Below are positions 1 through 8,213 of a stretch of DNA of 64,000 bases, one piece after another. How positions within the stretch are numbered: position 1 is the first letter of the stretch; every line of letters starts with the position of its first letter. Under the pieces are notes generated by a model that made no database searches, was not told the origin of the DNA, and saw only the letters and a program-made list of their open reading frames with translations. The position numbers and the translations under genes are program-made. The DNA lies in contig NZ_NQKW01000008.1 of NCBI RefSeq assembly GCF_002252625.1, positions 1-64,000 of the forward strand, given 5' to 3'. The DNA comes from Synechococcus sp. 1G10 (GTDB lineage: Bacteria; Cyanobacteriota; Cyanobacteriia; PCC-6307; Cyanobiaceae).

Positions 1-180
1 GACGCCCATCGCTACCGCGGCAACGGGGCCGGAGCGATGGCGACGCTGCGGACGGCAGCGCTCAACCTGCTCCGACTGGCTGGATTTCAGTCGATCAGAG
101 CCGGCATGCAAGCCGTAACTCACGACATCGCGGCGCTACTGGCGATGGCGACGAGAAAGCCAGCACCAAGCTCGAGTTAA
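1..180 (+). CDS. ISAs1-family transposase, C-terminal end (cut by window edge)
   Basis: The frame is open from base 1 to a TAA at 178-180 and gives about 59 residues. It begins DAHRYRGNGAG and contains the block ATLRTAALNLLRLAGFQSIR, which matches the usual C-terminal helix of DDE transposases of the ISAs1 group. The start and catalytic core lie outside the window, so integrity cannot be judged. It directly abuts a gene fragment starting at 185, which suggests the insertion sequence truncated that gene. Confidence 0.75.
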   Translation, partial: DAHRYRGNGAGAMATLRTAALNLLRLAGFQSIRAGMQAVTHDIAALLAMATRKPAPSSS

Positions 181-184
181 GACT

Positions 185-469
185 TTGAATCAGCCCTGGG
201 TGCTGACGGGGCTGTGGATGGGCTGGATCTATCTGCCGGGGTTCCAGGGGCTCTTCAGCCCAGCCAACCCGATCGGGATGCTGGTGGGCGTCAAGCTGTC
301 GCTGCTGGCCGGCACTGCCGCCCTGGCCCTGCACGCCCGGTTGCGGCTCATCCCCAACCTCACCGACGAGACCCTGGGCGGCCTGGCATGGCACATCCGT
401 GGCATCACCGCCTTGGCCATCGCCTTCGTGGTGGTGGGGGCCTTTATCCGTCTGGGGGGCCTGAGCTGA
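185..469 (+). pseudogene. Small membrane protein, probably 5'-truncated by the adjacent transposase
   Basis: This frame of 94 residues starts at a weak TTG only 5 bases after the transposase stop. It holds three hydrophobic segments at roughly residues 5-25, 30-48 and 72-90, joined by an Arg-rich loop. The pattern (KLSLLAGTAALALHARLRL, then a final GITALAIAFVVVGAFIRLGG helix) resembles the end of a multi-pass inner-membrane protein such as the CopD-like group, but that is a guess. Lack of a good start and ribosome site next to an IS end argues for a 3' fragment. It overlaps the end of the convergent LysR gene by 26 bp. Confidence 0.4.
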
Positions 470-1400
470 GCTTGGATCCAGCAACTAGCCCTGCCCCCGC
501 CAGTGCCTGCGTCAGCCGCGGCTGCACGAACTCGATGAAGGCCCGCGTGCGGGCCGGCAGGCGGGTTCCGCCGGGGAGCAGCAGCTGCACTGGCGTGGGT
601 GGGGTTGCCTGATCGTCCAGAAGCGGCACCAACCGTCCGGCCTGGATCGCCTCATGGGCCAGCAGGCCAGGCAGGCGGGCGATGCCCAGGCCCTGTTCGG
701 CCGCCGTGCGCAGCACCACAAAGTCGTCGCTGACCAACCGGCCGCTGACCGTGACCTCGCTGCTGCGGGCCCCGGCGCCAAACGGCCAGCTGCTGCGCAC
801 CTCCATCCCAGCGCGCGAGAAGCGCAGACAGGCATGGGACGACAGATCCGAGGGGCGCTGCGGGGTGCCGTGGCAGGCCAAATAGGCGGGGCTGGCGACA
901 ACGCGGTCGGAAGCGCTGCCGATCCGCCGGGTGATCAGGCTCGAATCCCGCAGCTGCCCGGCGCGGATCGCGACGTCAAAGCGCTCCGCCACCAGATCCA
1001 CCAGGCGGTCGCTGAGAAGCAACACCACCTCCACCGCCGGATAGGCCTCAAGAAACTGGCTGAGCACCGGCGCCAGAAAGAGTTCGCCGATCGACACCGC
1101 GGTGGTGATCCGCAACCGGCCCCTGGGTTCCCGCTGTAATTCCGTCACGGCCTCCTGCGCCGCTTCCAGCCGGGCGATCGCCGCTTCTGCCTCCTCCACG
1201 AAGGCCAAGCCCGCGTCGGTGAGCGACAGCTTGCGGGTGGTGCGCTGCAGCAGCTGCACCCCCAGCTGGGCCTCCAGCTCGGAGACCTTGCGACTCACGG
1301 TGGTCTTGGGCATGCCGAGCCGCTCGGCGGCGGCGCGGAAGCTGCCCGCCTGCACCACGCGCACCAGCACCAGGGCGCCGTTGAGATCAAACTGACCCAT
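444..1400 (-). CDS. LysR-family transcriptional regulator
   Basis: A 318-residue protein of standard LTTR length. The N-terminal winged helix (residues 5-65) has the typical pattern of an aromatic-hydrophobic helix, then SFRAAAERLGMPKTTVSRKV as recognition region, then LLQRTTRKLSLTDAG. The rest is a periplasmic-binding-like effector domain with the LRITTAVSIGELFLAPVL entry strand. It is transcribed away from the CDGSH and dioxygenase genes with about 100 bp between the start codons, the usual arrangement for an LTTR that controls a divergent operon and itself. A CGGGA-n7-TCCCG dyad lies just upstream of its ATG. The ligand is unknown. Confidence 0.93.
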   Translation of the reverse strand: MGQFDLNGALVLVRVVQAGSFRAAAERLGMPKTTVSRKVSELEAQLGVQLLQRTTRKLSLTDAGLAFVEEAEAAIARLEAAQEAVTELQREPRGRLRITTAVSIGELFLAPVLSQFLEAYPAVEVVLLLSDRLVDLVAERFDVAIRAGQLRDSSLITRRIGSASDRVVASPAYLACHGTPQRPSDLSSHACLRFSRAGMEVRSSWPFGAGARSSEVTVSGRLVSDDFVVLRTAAEQGLGIARLPGLLAHEAIQAGRLVPLLDDQATPPTPVQLLLPGGTRLPARTRAFIEFVQPRLTQALAGAGLVAGSKLSSGPPDG

Positions 1401-1403
1401 ATA

Positions 1404-1420
1404 CGGGACAGTTTATCCCG
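1404..1420. promoter_or_regulatory. Inverted repeat CGGGA-n7-TCCCG, candidate LysR box
   Basis: Seen directly: CGGGA at 1404-1408 and TCCCG at 1416-1420, flanked on both sides by AT-rich ATA. It sits 3 bp from the LysR ATG and 80 bp from the CDGSH start, a position suited to autoregulation and divergent control. Assignment as an operator is inference from position and symmetry. Confidence 0.4.
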
Positions 1421-1500
1421 ATAATGAGGGATTGTCCTGCCCGTGGATTCATTACAAGGTGAATGGGCGCAGCGATCCCCTCGTTGCATCCCCACTCCCG

Positions 1501-1782
1501 ATGTCCGTCATGACCACCGCCACGCACCCCTCCCCGCTCACCCTGCCGGCCGGCACCCATGCCCTCTGCAGCTGCGGCCTGAGCAAGAACGGAGCCTTCT
1601 GCGACGGCAGCCACCAGGGCAGCAGCCATTCCCCACGCATCCTCAATCTCGAAGAGGAGCAGACCGTTTATTTGTGCAGCTGCTGTGATTCCGCCAAGCA
1701 GCCCTTCTGCGATGGCAGCCATCTCCAACTGAGCGCCTCCACACCCCAGAGCCAGGGCCCGTGGTGGAAGTTCTGGGGCTGA
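1501..1782 (+). CDS. CDGSH iron-sulfur domain protein (two CDGSH motifs)
   Basis: The protein is 93 residues from ATG 1501; ATG 1510 is also possible. Two tandem zinc-finger-like CDGSH units are visible: CSCGLSKNGAFCDGSH near residue 21 and CSCCDSAKQPFCDGSH near residue 59. Each supplies the three Cys and one His that hold a redox-active 2Fe-2S cluster in this family. Bacterial double-motif members are small soluble proteins of unclear role in redox or iron handling. It is followed after 62 bp by a DODA-type dioxygenase in the same direction, so the two probably form an operon under the divergent LysR regulator. Confidence 0.9.
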   Translation: MSVMTTATHPSPLTLPAGTHALCSCGLSKNGAFCDGSHQGSSHSPRILNLEEEQTVYLCSCCDSAKQPFCDGSHLQLSASTPQSQGPWWKFWG

Positions 1783-1844
1783 TCAGATCTGCTGCACCGC
1801 ACCGTTTGCCCTCTCCTGGCCACACCAGGAACCTGTTGTCACCC

Positions 1845-2654
1845 ATGACTCCCTCACCAGCCCCTTCCGTTCTGTTCGTGGCCCATGGCTCGCCGATGTT
1901 CGCCATCCGGCCCGGTGCGGCTGGAGCGGCACTTACGGCCCTGGCCGATGAGTTGGCGCGGCCTAGCGCTGTGCTGGTGATCAGCCCCCACTGGGAAACG
2001 GAGATCGCCACGGTTGGCACAGCCAGCCAGCTTGAGACCATCCACGACTTCGGGGGATTCGATCCGGCGCTCTATGCCATCCAGTACCCGGCTCAGGGTT
2101 CACCTCAGGGAGCGCAAGAGGTTGTGGCTGCGCTGGAGGCCGCCGGACTGCCGTTGCGCACCGATGCGCAGCGTGGCCTCGACCACGGCGCCTGGGTGCC
2201 GTTGCGGGTTTTGTTCCCGCAGGCCGACGTGCCCATCGTTCCCCTGTCGATTCAGCATCACGGCGGTCCTGATCACGCCTTCCGCGTGGGCCAGGCTCTG
2301 GCGCCCCTGGCCAAGCAGGGCTGGCTGATCGTGGCGACGGGCAACATCACCCACAACCTCCGCGACTGGCAGCAGGCCGAGATGGGCGCCTCCATCGACA
2401 GCAGCTACGCCCAGCGCTTCTCGGACTGGATCAATGGGCAGCTGCTCAGTGGGAACACCGCGGCCCTGCTGGACTACCGGCAGCGCCAAAGCGATGCGTT
2501 GCGGGCCCAGCCGCGCGACGAGCATCTGCTGCCGTTGTTCACCGCCCTCGGTGCCGCCGGGGCTGGAGCACAGGCACATGCCATCCACCGCGGCATCACC
2601 GATCACGTGATCGCGATGGATGGCTATGCGTTCGAGCAGACAGCAGCTCAATAG
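1845..2654 (+). CDS. DODA-type extradiol aromatic ring-opening dioxygenase (YgiD-like)
   Basis: With the ATG at 1845 the product is 269 residues, the normal length of this LigB-fold family; an upstream in-frame extension has no family match. Hallmarks are VAHGSP near residue 13, ISPHWE near 46, GLDHGAWVPLR near 110 and SIQHH near 133, which provide the histidines of the non-haem metal site. Family members open catecholic rings by extradiol cleavage, for example 4,5-DOPA. The natural substrate here is unknown. It likely shares an operon with the CDGSH gene. Confidence 0.92.
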   Translation: MTPSPAPSVLFVAHGSPMFAIRPGAAGAALTALADELARPSAVLVISPHWETEIATVGTASQLETIHDFGGFDPALYAIQYPAQGSPQGAQEVVAALEAAGLPLRTDAQRGLDHGAWVPLRVLFPQADVPIVPLSIQHHGGPDHAFRVGQALAPLAKQGWLIVATGNITHNLRDWQQAEMGASIDSSYAQRFSDWINGQLLSGNTAALLDYRQRQSDALRAQPRDEHLLPLFTALGAAGAGAQAHAIHRGITDHVIAMDGYAFEQTAAQ

Positions 2655-2716
2655 AGAACAGCACCGCAGCGATCGCGCTCTTCATCGGGGGCAACAGCCC
2701 TTCATAAAGGGGGGGC

Positions 2717-2962
2717 TCAACAGCAAAGGGCTGCAGGGCGGACCACCGGACGGATGCTGCTGACGGCAGCACTGGGGCCGCGGCGCATTCGCACCCGAAC
2801 CGTGCAATGGGCCGGCCCCAGGTGTTCGATCAGGGCCTCGCGGGCCTCGTGCTGCAGCTCCTCGAGGGTCGGGGCGGTGATGTGGATGGGCAGGGTTTCG
2901 GCCTGGGCTTCCACCAGGTGGCCGGGACGTTCAGCCTCCAGGCGGAACACGACCTCACGCAT
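2717..2962 (-). CDS. Small HicB/DUF1902-like protein
   Basis: The ATG at 2962 was chosen because a strong GGAG ribosome site lies about 9 bases before it; longer readings have no such site. The 81-residue product starts MREVVFRLEAE and has a beta-beta-alpha layout (PGHLVEAQAETLPIHITAPT, then a helix ELQHEAREALIEHLG) like the partially degraded RNase-H fold of HicB or DUF1902 antitoxins. No HicA-like partner is adjacent, so it may be an orphan. The Cys-containing tail after residue 60 is atypical. Function is not known. Confidence 0.6.
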   Translation of the reverse strand: MREVVFRLEAERPGHLVEAQAETLPIHITAPTLEELQHEAREALIEHLGPAHCTVRVRMRRGPSAAVSSIRPVVRPAALCC

Positions 2963-3068
2963 GCGGGGTATCTCCTTCTTTCCGGCTCCATCCTTGGCCC
3001 GCTGAGGCGTTCCGGCAGGTGCGGCCGGATACGGGGAACCGGCCCTGCGGGCACCTGTCGCTGCATGG

Positions 3069-3623
3069 TCAGGCGAGCCAGCCCCGCCCAGCTGCCAGGC
3101 GTGCGGCCTCCTGCACGGCCGTGATGCAGCGCTTGGCGCGGCGCTTGGCATCGTCCTGGCCCTGGGACCGCAGCACGTAGGCCTCCATCGCTTCCGGTGT
3201 TTCGATCAGTGCCAGCAGACCCGTGGTGCGCGCACCGAGCGGGCCATCGGCGAGCAGACGGCTCACCAGCCCGTAGTCCCAGAGCTGATCACCTGTCGAG
3301 CCTGGAGCGAACAGCTTCTGGCGCAGCACAGCCAGCAGCGACTGCTTGAGGGCATCGAGCTGGCCGGGCCGCAGCCGGCGGGTGTTGGGCAGGCCCTCGC
3401 CCGTTCCGGCGGGGATGGCGGCGGGGCGATCCTGGGCGTGCTCCACGCTCCAGCTGAGGCCCGTTCCGGGTAGCCCCACGGTGGTGCGGGGGGCACCACT
3501 GCGAGCCACCGGGATGTTGAACGAGGCACCCCGGCCGCCCAACGAGATCGAGCTCAGGCCCCCCTTGGCGAAATTGAAACGCAGTGGGCCGAGGCGGGCG
3601 GAGCGGCGGAAGCGGAAGCCCAT
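3069..3623 (-). CDS. DUF4236 domain protein, copy 1
   Basis: Start at ATG 3623, giving 184 residues. The N-terminal 60 residues form a DUF4236 domain: MGFRFRRSARLGPLRFNF, then GGLSSISLGGRGAS, then TTVGLPGTGLSW. This domain is found at the start of many bacterial proteins of unknown role. The rest is helical. A second copy at 16518-17078 is almost identical over the first 150 codons and then diverges, so the pair looks recently duplicated or gene-converted. It faces the secreted nuclease gene with 85 bp between the starts. Confidence 0.82.
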   Translation of the reverse strand: MGFRFRRSARLGPLRFNFAKGGLSSISLGGRGASFNIPVARSGAPRTTVGLPGTGLSWSVEHAQDRPAAIPAGTGEGLPNTRRLRPGQLDALKQSLLAVLRQKLFAPGSTGDQLWDYGLVSRLLADGPLGARTTGLLALIETPEAMEAYVLRSQGQDDAKRRAKRCITAVQEAARLAAGRGWLA

Positions 3624-3708
3624 GGTTCTGCGGTACGCCCTTCTGGCCCAATCCCAAGGCTGCCCTCTGAACTGGCAGGCGGCAAATTCATGCACCCAGC
3701 GCATCGAA

Positions 3709-4377
3709 ATGGCAGCGATGCGGACTCCAGCAATGGCATCCTGCTGGCTGACCCTGCTGCTGGCACTGGTTGCCGCCTTGCCGTCTGCCGGATCGGCCCA
3801 GACTGGGCAGGCAGAGGTGCTCTCGATCGGCGATGGCGACACCATCCGCGTGCAGCAGGGCCAGCAGCGGATCACGGTGCGGCTGGCCTGCATTGATGCG
3901 CCCGAGATGGCCCAGGCCCCCCATGGCGCCAAGGCCCGCAGCTACCTGCAGAGCCGGCTGCGGCTGGGCTCCAGCGTGACCCTCAGGACCCAGACAGTGG
4001 ATCGCTACGGCCGCACCGTGGCTGAGGTTTTCAGTGGCGTGAACATCAACCTGGCACTGGTGGAAGACGGCATGGCCTTTGCCTACCGGAAATACCTGGG
4101 CCAGTGCGATGCCAAGGAGTACCTGGATGCCGAGTTCCGGGCCTCCCGCAGCCGCTATGGCGTGTGGCAGGTGCCCGGCGGCATCACCCGCCCCTGGGAC
4201 TTCCGCCGCAGCCGATCAGAAGGGCGATCAGCAAGAACGACAGAGTCGATTCCTGGTGGCCGGAAGTATCGCTGCAAGGAGATCGGCTCTTATCAGCAAG
4301 CCCAGGTGCTGTTGCGTCAGGGACACACCTATCTGGACTCCAATGGTGATGGCGAGGCCTGCGAAAGCCTCCGATGA
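3709..4377 (+). CDS. Secreted thermonuclease (SNase) with C-terminal Excalibur domain
   Basis: The product is 222 residues from ATG 3709; ATGs at 3718 and 3733 are alternatives. A signal peptide is clear: a short basic start, then LTLLLALVAALPSAGSA. The SNase fold follows with SIGDGDTIRV, VRLACIDAPEM (active-site Arg and Asp) and the RYGRTVAEVF segment with the catalytic Arg. The tail has an Excalibur calcium-binding domain, CKEIGSYQQAQ...DSNGDGEACESL. Such proteins degrade extracellular or periplasmic nucleic acid in a Ca-dependent way. It is followed by the cyAbrB gene 80 bp downstream. Confidence 0.92.
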   Translation: MAAMRTPAMASCWLTLLLALVAALPSAGSAQTGQAEVLSIGDGDTIRVQQGQQRITVRLACIDAPEMAQAPHGAKARSYLQSRLRLGSSVTLRTQTVDRYGRTVAEVFSGVNINLALVEDGMAFAYRKYLGQCDAKEYLDAEFRASRSRYGVWQVPGGITRPWDFRRSRSEGRSARTTESIPGGRKYRCKEIGSYQQAQVLLRQGHTYLDSNGDGEACESLR

Positions 4378-4456
4378 AGGGACGGGCACCCGCACCTTCT
4401 TGCTCTGGCAGCGATCTGGCTGGTCGTTAAGGTCCGGCCAACAACGCCTGCGCAAC

Positions 4457-4828
4457 ATGGCTCTTACTGGATCTGACCTGCTCGCCAAGGTCAAAGAGCT
4501 TGGTGATGCCTCCAAGTCGGATCTGGTGCGAGCCGCCGGCTACCTCAGCACCAAGAAGGACGGAAGCGAGCGGCTGAACTTCACGGCGTTCTATGAGGCG
4601 TTGCTGGAAGCCAAGGGCGTCAGCCTTGGAGATGGCGGTGGCAACGGCAAAGGGAAGGCCGGCCGCAGCTTGAGCTACATCACCAAGGTGCAGTTCAACG
4701 GCAACCTCATGGTGGGCATGGCGTACACAGGCCAGCTTGGCCTCAAGCCTGGTGATGAGTTCGAGATCAAGCTGGGCAAGAAGCAGATCCGGCTGATCCC
4801 CGTTGGCGGCAGCGACGATGAGGATTGA
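4457..4828 (+). CDS. Cyanobacterial AbrB-like transcriptional regulator (cyAbrB)
   Basis: A 123-residue protein from ATG 4457. The N-terminal part (TGSDLLAKVKELGDASKSDL, a small helical segment and an AFYEALLEAKG helix) and the C-terminal AbrB-type DNA-binding domain (LKPGDEFEIKLGKKQIRLIP) are in the order typical of cyAbrB proteins, which are nearly confined to cyanobacteria. In known members the domain is C-terminal, unlike Bacillus AbrB, and the proteins act in carbon/nitrogen regulation. A degraded copy lies at 44055-44160. This gene is the best taxonomic marker in the window. Confidence 0.93.
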   Translation: MALTGSDLLAKVKELGDASKSDLVRAAGYLSTKKDGSERLNFTAFYEALLEAKGVSLGDGGGNGKGKAGRSLSYITKVQFNGNLMVGMAYTGQLGLKPGDEFEIKLGKKQIRLIPVGGSDDED

Positions 4829-4928
4829 GGGAGCATTCACCTCTGTTACGGGTGGCATCAAGGCCTCAGGCGCTGTTGGCTTGAGGCACAACTTTCCCTA
4901 GCGTTGCTGCCCCTGGCACAGGGGCAGA

Positions 4929-5576
4929 GTGCACGAAAACAAGCTCGTCAACGACTGCCTGCGCCGCCACGGCGGTGCACTGCTGTTCATGGCACCGGAG
5001 TGGAGAGAAGACCAGCGTGCGGTGCCATGCCAGATCTTGGATGTCTTTGCGCTGCAGGTGGTGACTGGTTTCACCCGTGACCCGCAAGGAAAGTTGCTTC
5101 TGGAGGCCCATCCCTCGGTTGCGGCTGGCCGCAGCTGGTCGCTGGCCAAGGCCGCTCAGCTGGCGCGACTTGATGCCAGACCCGAGCGGTGGGTGGTGCT
5201 GCAGCGGAACAACAGAGCCTGGGGGATGTTCTGGGCAGCTGGTGGACTGCATCGCTGCCGCCAGGAGCTGCTGGAGACCTCGCAATCGCCAGCACTGAGC
5301 TCCGCCATCGTTCCGGTGACGCCGGAAGCAGTGCTGCGGCTGGTCCTCAATTTGGACACCGTTGACACATCACCCGCCGTGACGGTCCTCCAAGCCGATG
5401 TCGCGCCTGCAGCGGTGGGAGTCACCGGGGTCCTGAAAGCCGTGCTGTGGACTTCCCTGGCCTGGCTTGCCGCGCTGGCTCTGACCGCTGCCGGCTTCCT
5501 GGGAGTGCTGCGCGAGCAGGACCGCAAGCTGGAACTGCTGTTGGAGCGGCTGCCCCCGCCGGCCGCTGATCGCTGA
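4929..5576 (+). CDS. Unknown protein with a C-terminal membrane anchor
   Basis: Starts at GTG 4929 and gives 215 residues. No family recognised. The first 150 residues are soluble and have a WREDQRAVPC and AWGMFWAAGGLH pattern. Near residue 170 there is one strong transmembrane segment, VLWTSLAWLAALALTAAGFL, followed by a short charged tail. The stop codon abuts the ATG of the HD-domain pseudogene, so they were likely co-transcribed. Confidence 0.65.
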   Translation: MHENKLVNDCLRRHGGALLFMAPEWREDQRAVPCQILDVFALQVVTGFTRDPQGKLLLEAHPSVAAGRSWSLAKAAQLARLDARPERWVVLQRNNRAWGMFWAAGGLHRCRQELLETSQSPALSSAIVPVTPEAVLRLVLNLDTVDTSPAVTVLQADVAPAAVGVTGVLKAVLWTSLAWLAALALTAAGFLGVLREQDRKLELLLERLPPPAADR

Positions 5577-5935
5577 TGACCACACAGCCCCATCTCCACA
5601 GCCCGCGCTACATCGATGCCCTGGGCTGGGCCGCCCAGTTGCATAGCCGCCAGCGGCGCAAGGGCAAACCCGTGCCCTACATCTCCCATCTCATCGCCGT
5701 AAGCGGCCTGGTGTAGGAGGACGGCGGCGATGAGGAGCAGGCGATCGCCGGCCTGCTACACGATTCGATCGAGGACGCCGATCAGGACGAGGCCTCGATG
5801 GCACCACCTGGTACCTGCTGCGGATCCACCAGACCCTCAGCCCCTGCGCAGCACGGCCTACGAGCGGAAAATCCCAGCGGCATCACCCCGGTGGTGTGGG
5901 CCATGGACTACCTGGAGCGGCAATAGCAGAGTTCA
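5577..5935 (+). pseudogene. HD-domain protein (RelA/SpoT N-terminal-like), broken by an amber codon
   Basis: Begins MTTQPHLHSPRYIDALGWAA and runs into a TAG at about 5715. The same frame then continues EDGGDEEQAIAGLLHDSIED, the HD metal motif of small ppGpp-hydrolase-like proteins in which the preceding block is usually YISHLLAVS-LV. The stop therefore cuts the domain just before the catalytic His-Asp. Downstream, the WYLLRIHQTLSP block also loses frame. Both defects support pseudogene status rather than sequence error alone. Confidence 0.75.
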
Positions 5936-6024
5936 GAGCAGGTGCCGATGTGTGTTGGGGTCGGGGCGGGGCGACCATGGAGACGCGGCGGTTAGGCAAG
6001 TGCTTGGGCGCACCACCTAAAGTG

Positions 6025-6038
6025 AGTGAGTACTCACT
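6025..6038. promoter_or_regulatory. Perfect 14-bp palindrome AGTGAGTACTCACT, candidate TetR operator
   Basis: The sequence AGTGAGTACTCACT is its own reverse complement and sits 8 bp before the GTG at 6047 chosen for the TetR gene. A related site occurs upstream of the efflux operon at 9373-9386. That pair of positions suggests the TetR protein represses itself and the efflux genes. Confidence 0.6.
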
Positions 6039-6046
6039 GGTGGCGC

Positions 6047-6718
6047 GTGGGCAGGGCTCCCTCCATTCCAGCGGCCGAGCGTCGCGCTCATGCGGTGCGG
6101 GCCCTGTTGGAGCTGGCCTGCAGCGTCGCGCCTGACGACATCAGCACCGCCGCCATCGCCCAGCGGATGGGGGTCAGCCATGCTGCCCTGTTCCGCCATT
6201 TCCCCAGCCGCGACGCCCTCTGGGCCGAGGCGGTGCAATGGGCCACCACTGAACTGGACCAGCGCTTCGATGCTGTTGGAACCGCCACAGACGATCCTCT
6301 TGAAGCGGTGACGCTGCTGCTGCAGTCCCACGTGGGGTTTCTTCAGAACCATCCTGGACTGCTGCGGATGTTCTTCGCCGAGCTCCAGCGACCTCAGACA
6401 AGCCCGGCCAGGGAGGAGGGCAAGGCTTTCATGAATCGCTTCAGGCAGCGCCTGGCGTGGCTCATCGAGGCTGCCCAGCGTGAGGCTGCCCTGGTGTCCG
6501 CCATCGAACCGCTCGAACGTGCCGGTCTGCTCGTAGCCATCAATCAGGGGCTGATGCTGCAGGGGCTGGTGCAGAACAGCCTCGAGGGTCTGGTGGAACG
6601 GGCCGGCAGGGCCCATGGGCTGCTGCTGGCCGACCTCAGGCCCGGGCGTACGGCCGCGGCTTGCCCAGCAGCAGCACCAGGGGCAGCACCAGCAGAAACA
6701 GCACTCCCACGGTCCTGA
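6047..6718 (+). CDS. TetR/AcrR-family transcriptional regulator
   Basis: About 223 residues from GTG 6047; a GTG at 6026 lies inside the palindrome and is less likely. The N-terminal HTH is typical: RAHAVRALLELACSVAPDD, ISTAAIAQRMGVSHAALFRH, FPSRDALWAEAV. The rest is the helical ligand-binding domain with a FLQNHPGLLRMFFAELQ segment. The gene converges on the efflux genes and its 3' end overlaps the MFS gene end by 83 bp. A shared operator upstream of both transcription units suggests it controls the drug efflux pair. Confidence 0.9.
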   Translation: MGRAPSIPAAERRAHAVRALLELACSVAPDDISTAAIAQRMGVSHAALFRHFPSRDALWAEAVQWATTELDQRFDAVGTATDDPLEAVTLLLQSHVGFLQNHPGLLRMFFAELQRPQTSPAREEGKAFMNRFRQRLAWLIEAAQREAALVSAIEPLERAGLLVAINQGLMLQGLVQNSLEGLVERAGRAHGLLLADLRPGRTAAACPAAAPGAAPAETALPRS

Positions 6719-8213
6719 ACACATCACCGAAGGCCAGCAGCGATGCCTGACGGTTCACCTGATCGCTGAGAATCCGAAGAGCTGAATCGTTCCACGGACC
6801 CTGATCGGGATAAGGAGAGTGCAGTAGCATCTGGAGCTGATACAGCCGCTGCTGCACCAGCGGGTTGGTGATGTTCAGATGCTCCACCAGCTGCGCCCGG
6901 TGCACTTCCCGCTGGTGGTCGAGCACCAGGGTGAGCAGGGCGATGCCGAAGGTGCCGCCCAGCTGGCGGGTGAGGTTGTAGAAGCCGCTTCCCGCCCCCA
7001 CGTCCTCCCTAGGTAGCGGGCCGAGCGTGGCCAGGCTCAGTGGCAGGAACATCATCACCGTGGTGACGCCGCGCCAGATAAGGGGCCACCAGAGCGACTC
7101 CTCACCCGTGCCGGGACCGATGCCGCTCATCCAGAACATGGTGCCCACCATCAGCAAGGCGCCGGTGGCGATCAGAAGCCGGGGATCGATCCGGGTCACC
7201 ACCCGGCTCAGCACTCCCATGAACAACGCAGACGCCAGGGCGCCCGGGAGCATCAACAGGCCGGTCTGGGTGGCGGTGTAGCCCAGCACGCTCTGGGCGA
7301 AGATCGGCACGATGAAGATGGTGCCGTAGAGGCCCAGGCCGAGCACGAGGGAGAACAGGCTCCCAGCCGCCAGGGAGCGGTGGCGCAGCACCCGCAGGTC
7401 AACGGCAGGGCGACGGCGCCACAGCTCCCAGACCACGAACATCGGCAGGCTCACCACCCCCAGCACGGTCAGTTGCACGATGCCGTGGTCGTTGAACCAG
7501 TCGTATTGGTTGCCCTGCTCCAGCACCATCTGCATGCTGCCCAGCCCCACCGCCAGCAGCAGGATCCCCACGGTGTCGATGCCGCCGCCGCGAAGCCGAT
7601 CCTCAGGCCGATCAGGCTCAAGGAAGGTGAGGGCCAGCAGTGCCGCCAGGATGCCGAATGGCAGGTTGATGAAGAAGATCCAGCGCCAGCCCAGGCTGTC
7701 GGTGAGGTAGCCGCCAAGGGTGGGCCCGATCGCCGGGCCCACCAGCACCACGATGCCGAAAAGGCCCTGGGTCATCCCCTGCAGGTGGGTGGGCACGGCC
7801 CGGAAGATGATGGCCTGAGCCTTGGGCAGCAGGCCGCCGCCGAGCAGCCCCTGCAGGATGCGCGCCAGCACGAGCACAGGCAGGTTGGGCGCCAGGCCGC
7901 AGAGCACCGAGGCGGCCGTGAAGCCCACCAGGCAGAAGATGAAGTAGCCGCGCTGGCCGAACACGTTGCTCAGCCAGCTGCTCAGTGGAATCATCACCAC
8001 CGTGGCCATGGCGTAGCCGGTCACCACCCAGCCCACCTCCGCCAGGGTGGCGCCCAGGTTGGCCTGGATGTCCACCAGCGCCACGTTGGTGATGCTGGTG
8101 TCGATGATTTCGAGCATGGCGCCCAGCGAGGCGGTGACCACCACGGCCCACTGGCGTGGGGTCAACCCCTTGGCGGGGGCCGGCTCCACCAGGGAGCCGG
8201 CGGTGGCGGTCAC
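6636..8213 (-). CDS. MFS multidrug efflux transporter, DHA2 family (EmrB/QacA type)
   Basis: A 525-residue protein with about 14 hydrophobic segments, the DHA2 length and topology. Motifs include LEIIDTSITNVALVDIQANL in helix 1, the GYAMATVVMIPLSSWLS helix and the cytoplasmic loop GQRGYF. This class is a proton-driven inner-membrane pump for lipophilic drugs. Its ATG overlaps the end of the HlyD/EmrA-like gene by 4 bp (ATGA), so the two are translationally coupled as in emrAB systems. There is no outer-membrane factor gene nearby. Confidence 0.93.
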   Translation of the reverse strand: MTATAGSLVEPAPAKGLTPRQWAVVVTASLGAMLEIIDTSITNVALVDIQANLGATLAEVGWVVTGYAMATVVMIPLSSWLSNVFGQRGYFIFCLVGFTAASVLCGLAPNLPVLVLARILQGLLGGGLLPKAQAIIFRAVPTHLQGMTQGLFGIVVLVGPAIGPTLGGYLTDSLGWRWIFFINLPFGILAALLALTFLEPDRPEDRLRGGGIDTVGILLLAVGLGSMQMVLEQGNQYDWFNDHGIVQLTVLGVVSLPMFVVWELWRRRPAVDLRVLRHRSLAAGSLFSLVLGLGLYGTIFIVPIFAQSVLGYTATQTGLLMLPGALASALFMGVLSRVVTRIDPRLLIATGALLMVGTMFWMSGIGPGTGEESLWWPLIWRGVTTVMMFLPLSLATLGPLPREDVGAGSGFYNLTRQLGGTFGIALLTLVLDHQREVHRAQLVEHLNITNPLVQQRLYQLQMLLHSPYPDQGPWNDSALRILSDQVNRQASLLAFGDVFRTVGVLFLLVLPLVLLLGKPRPYARA

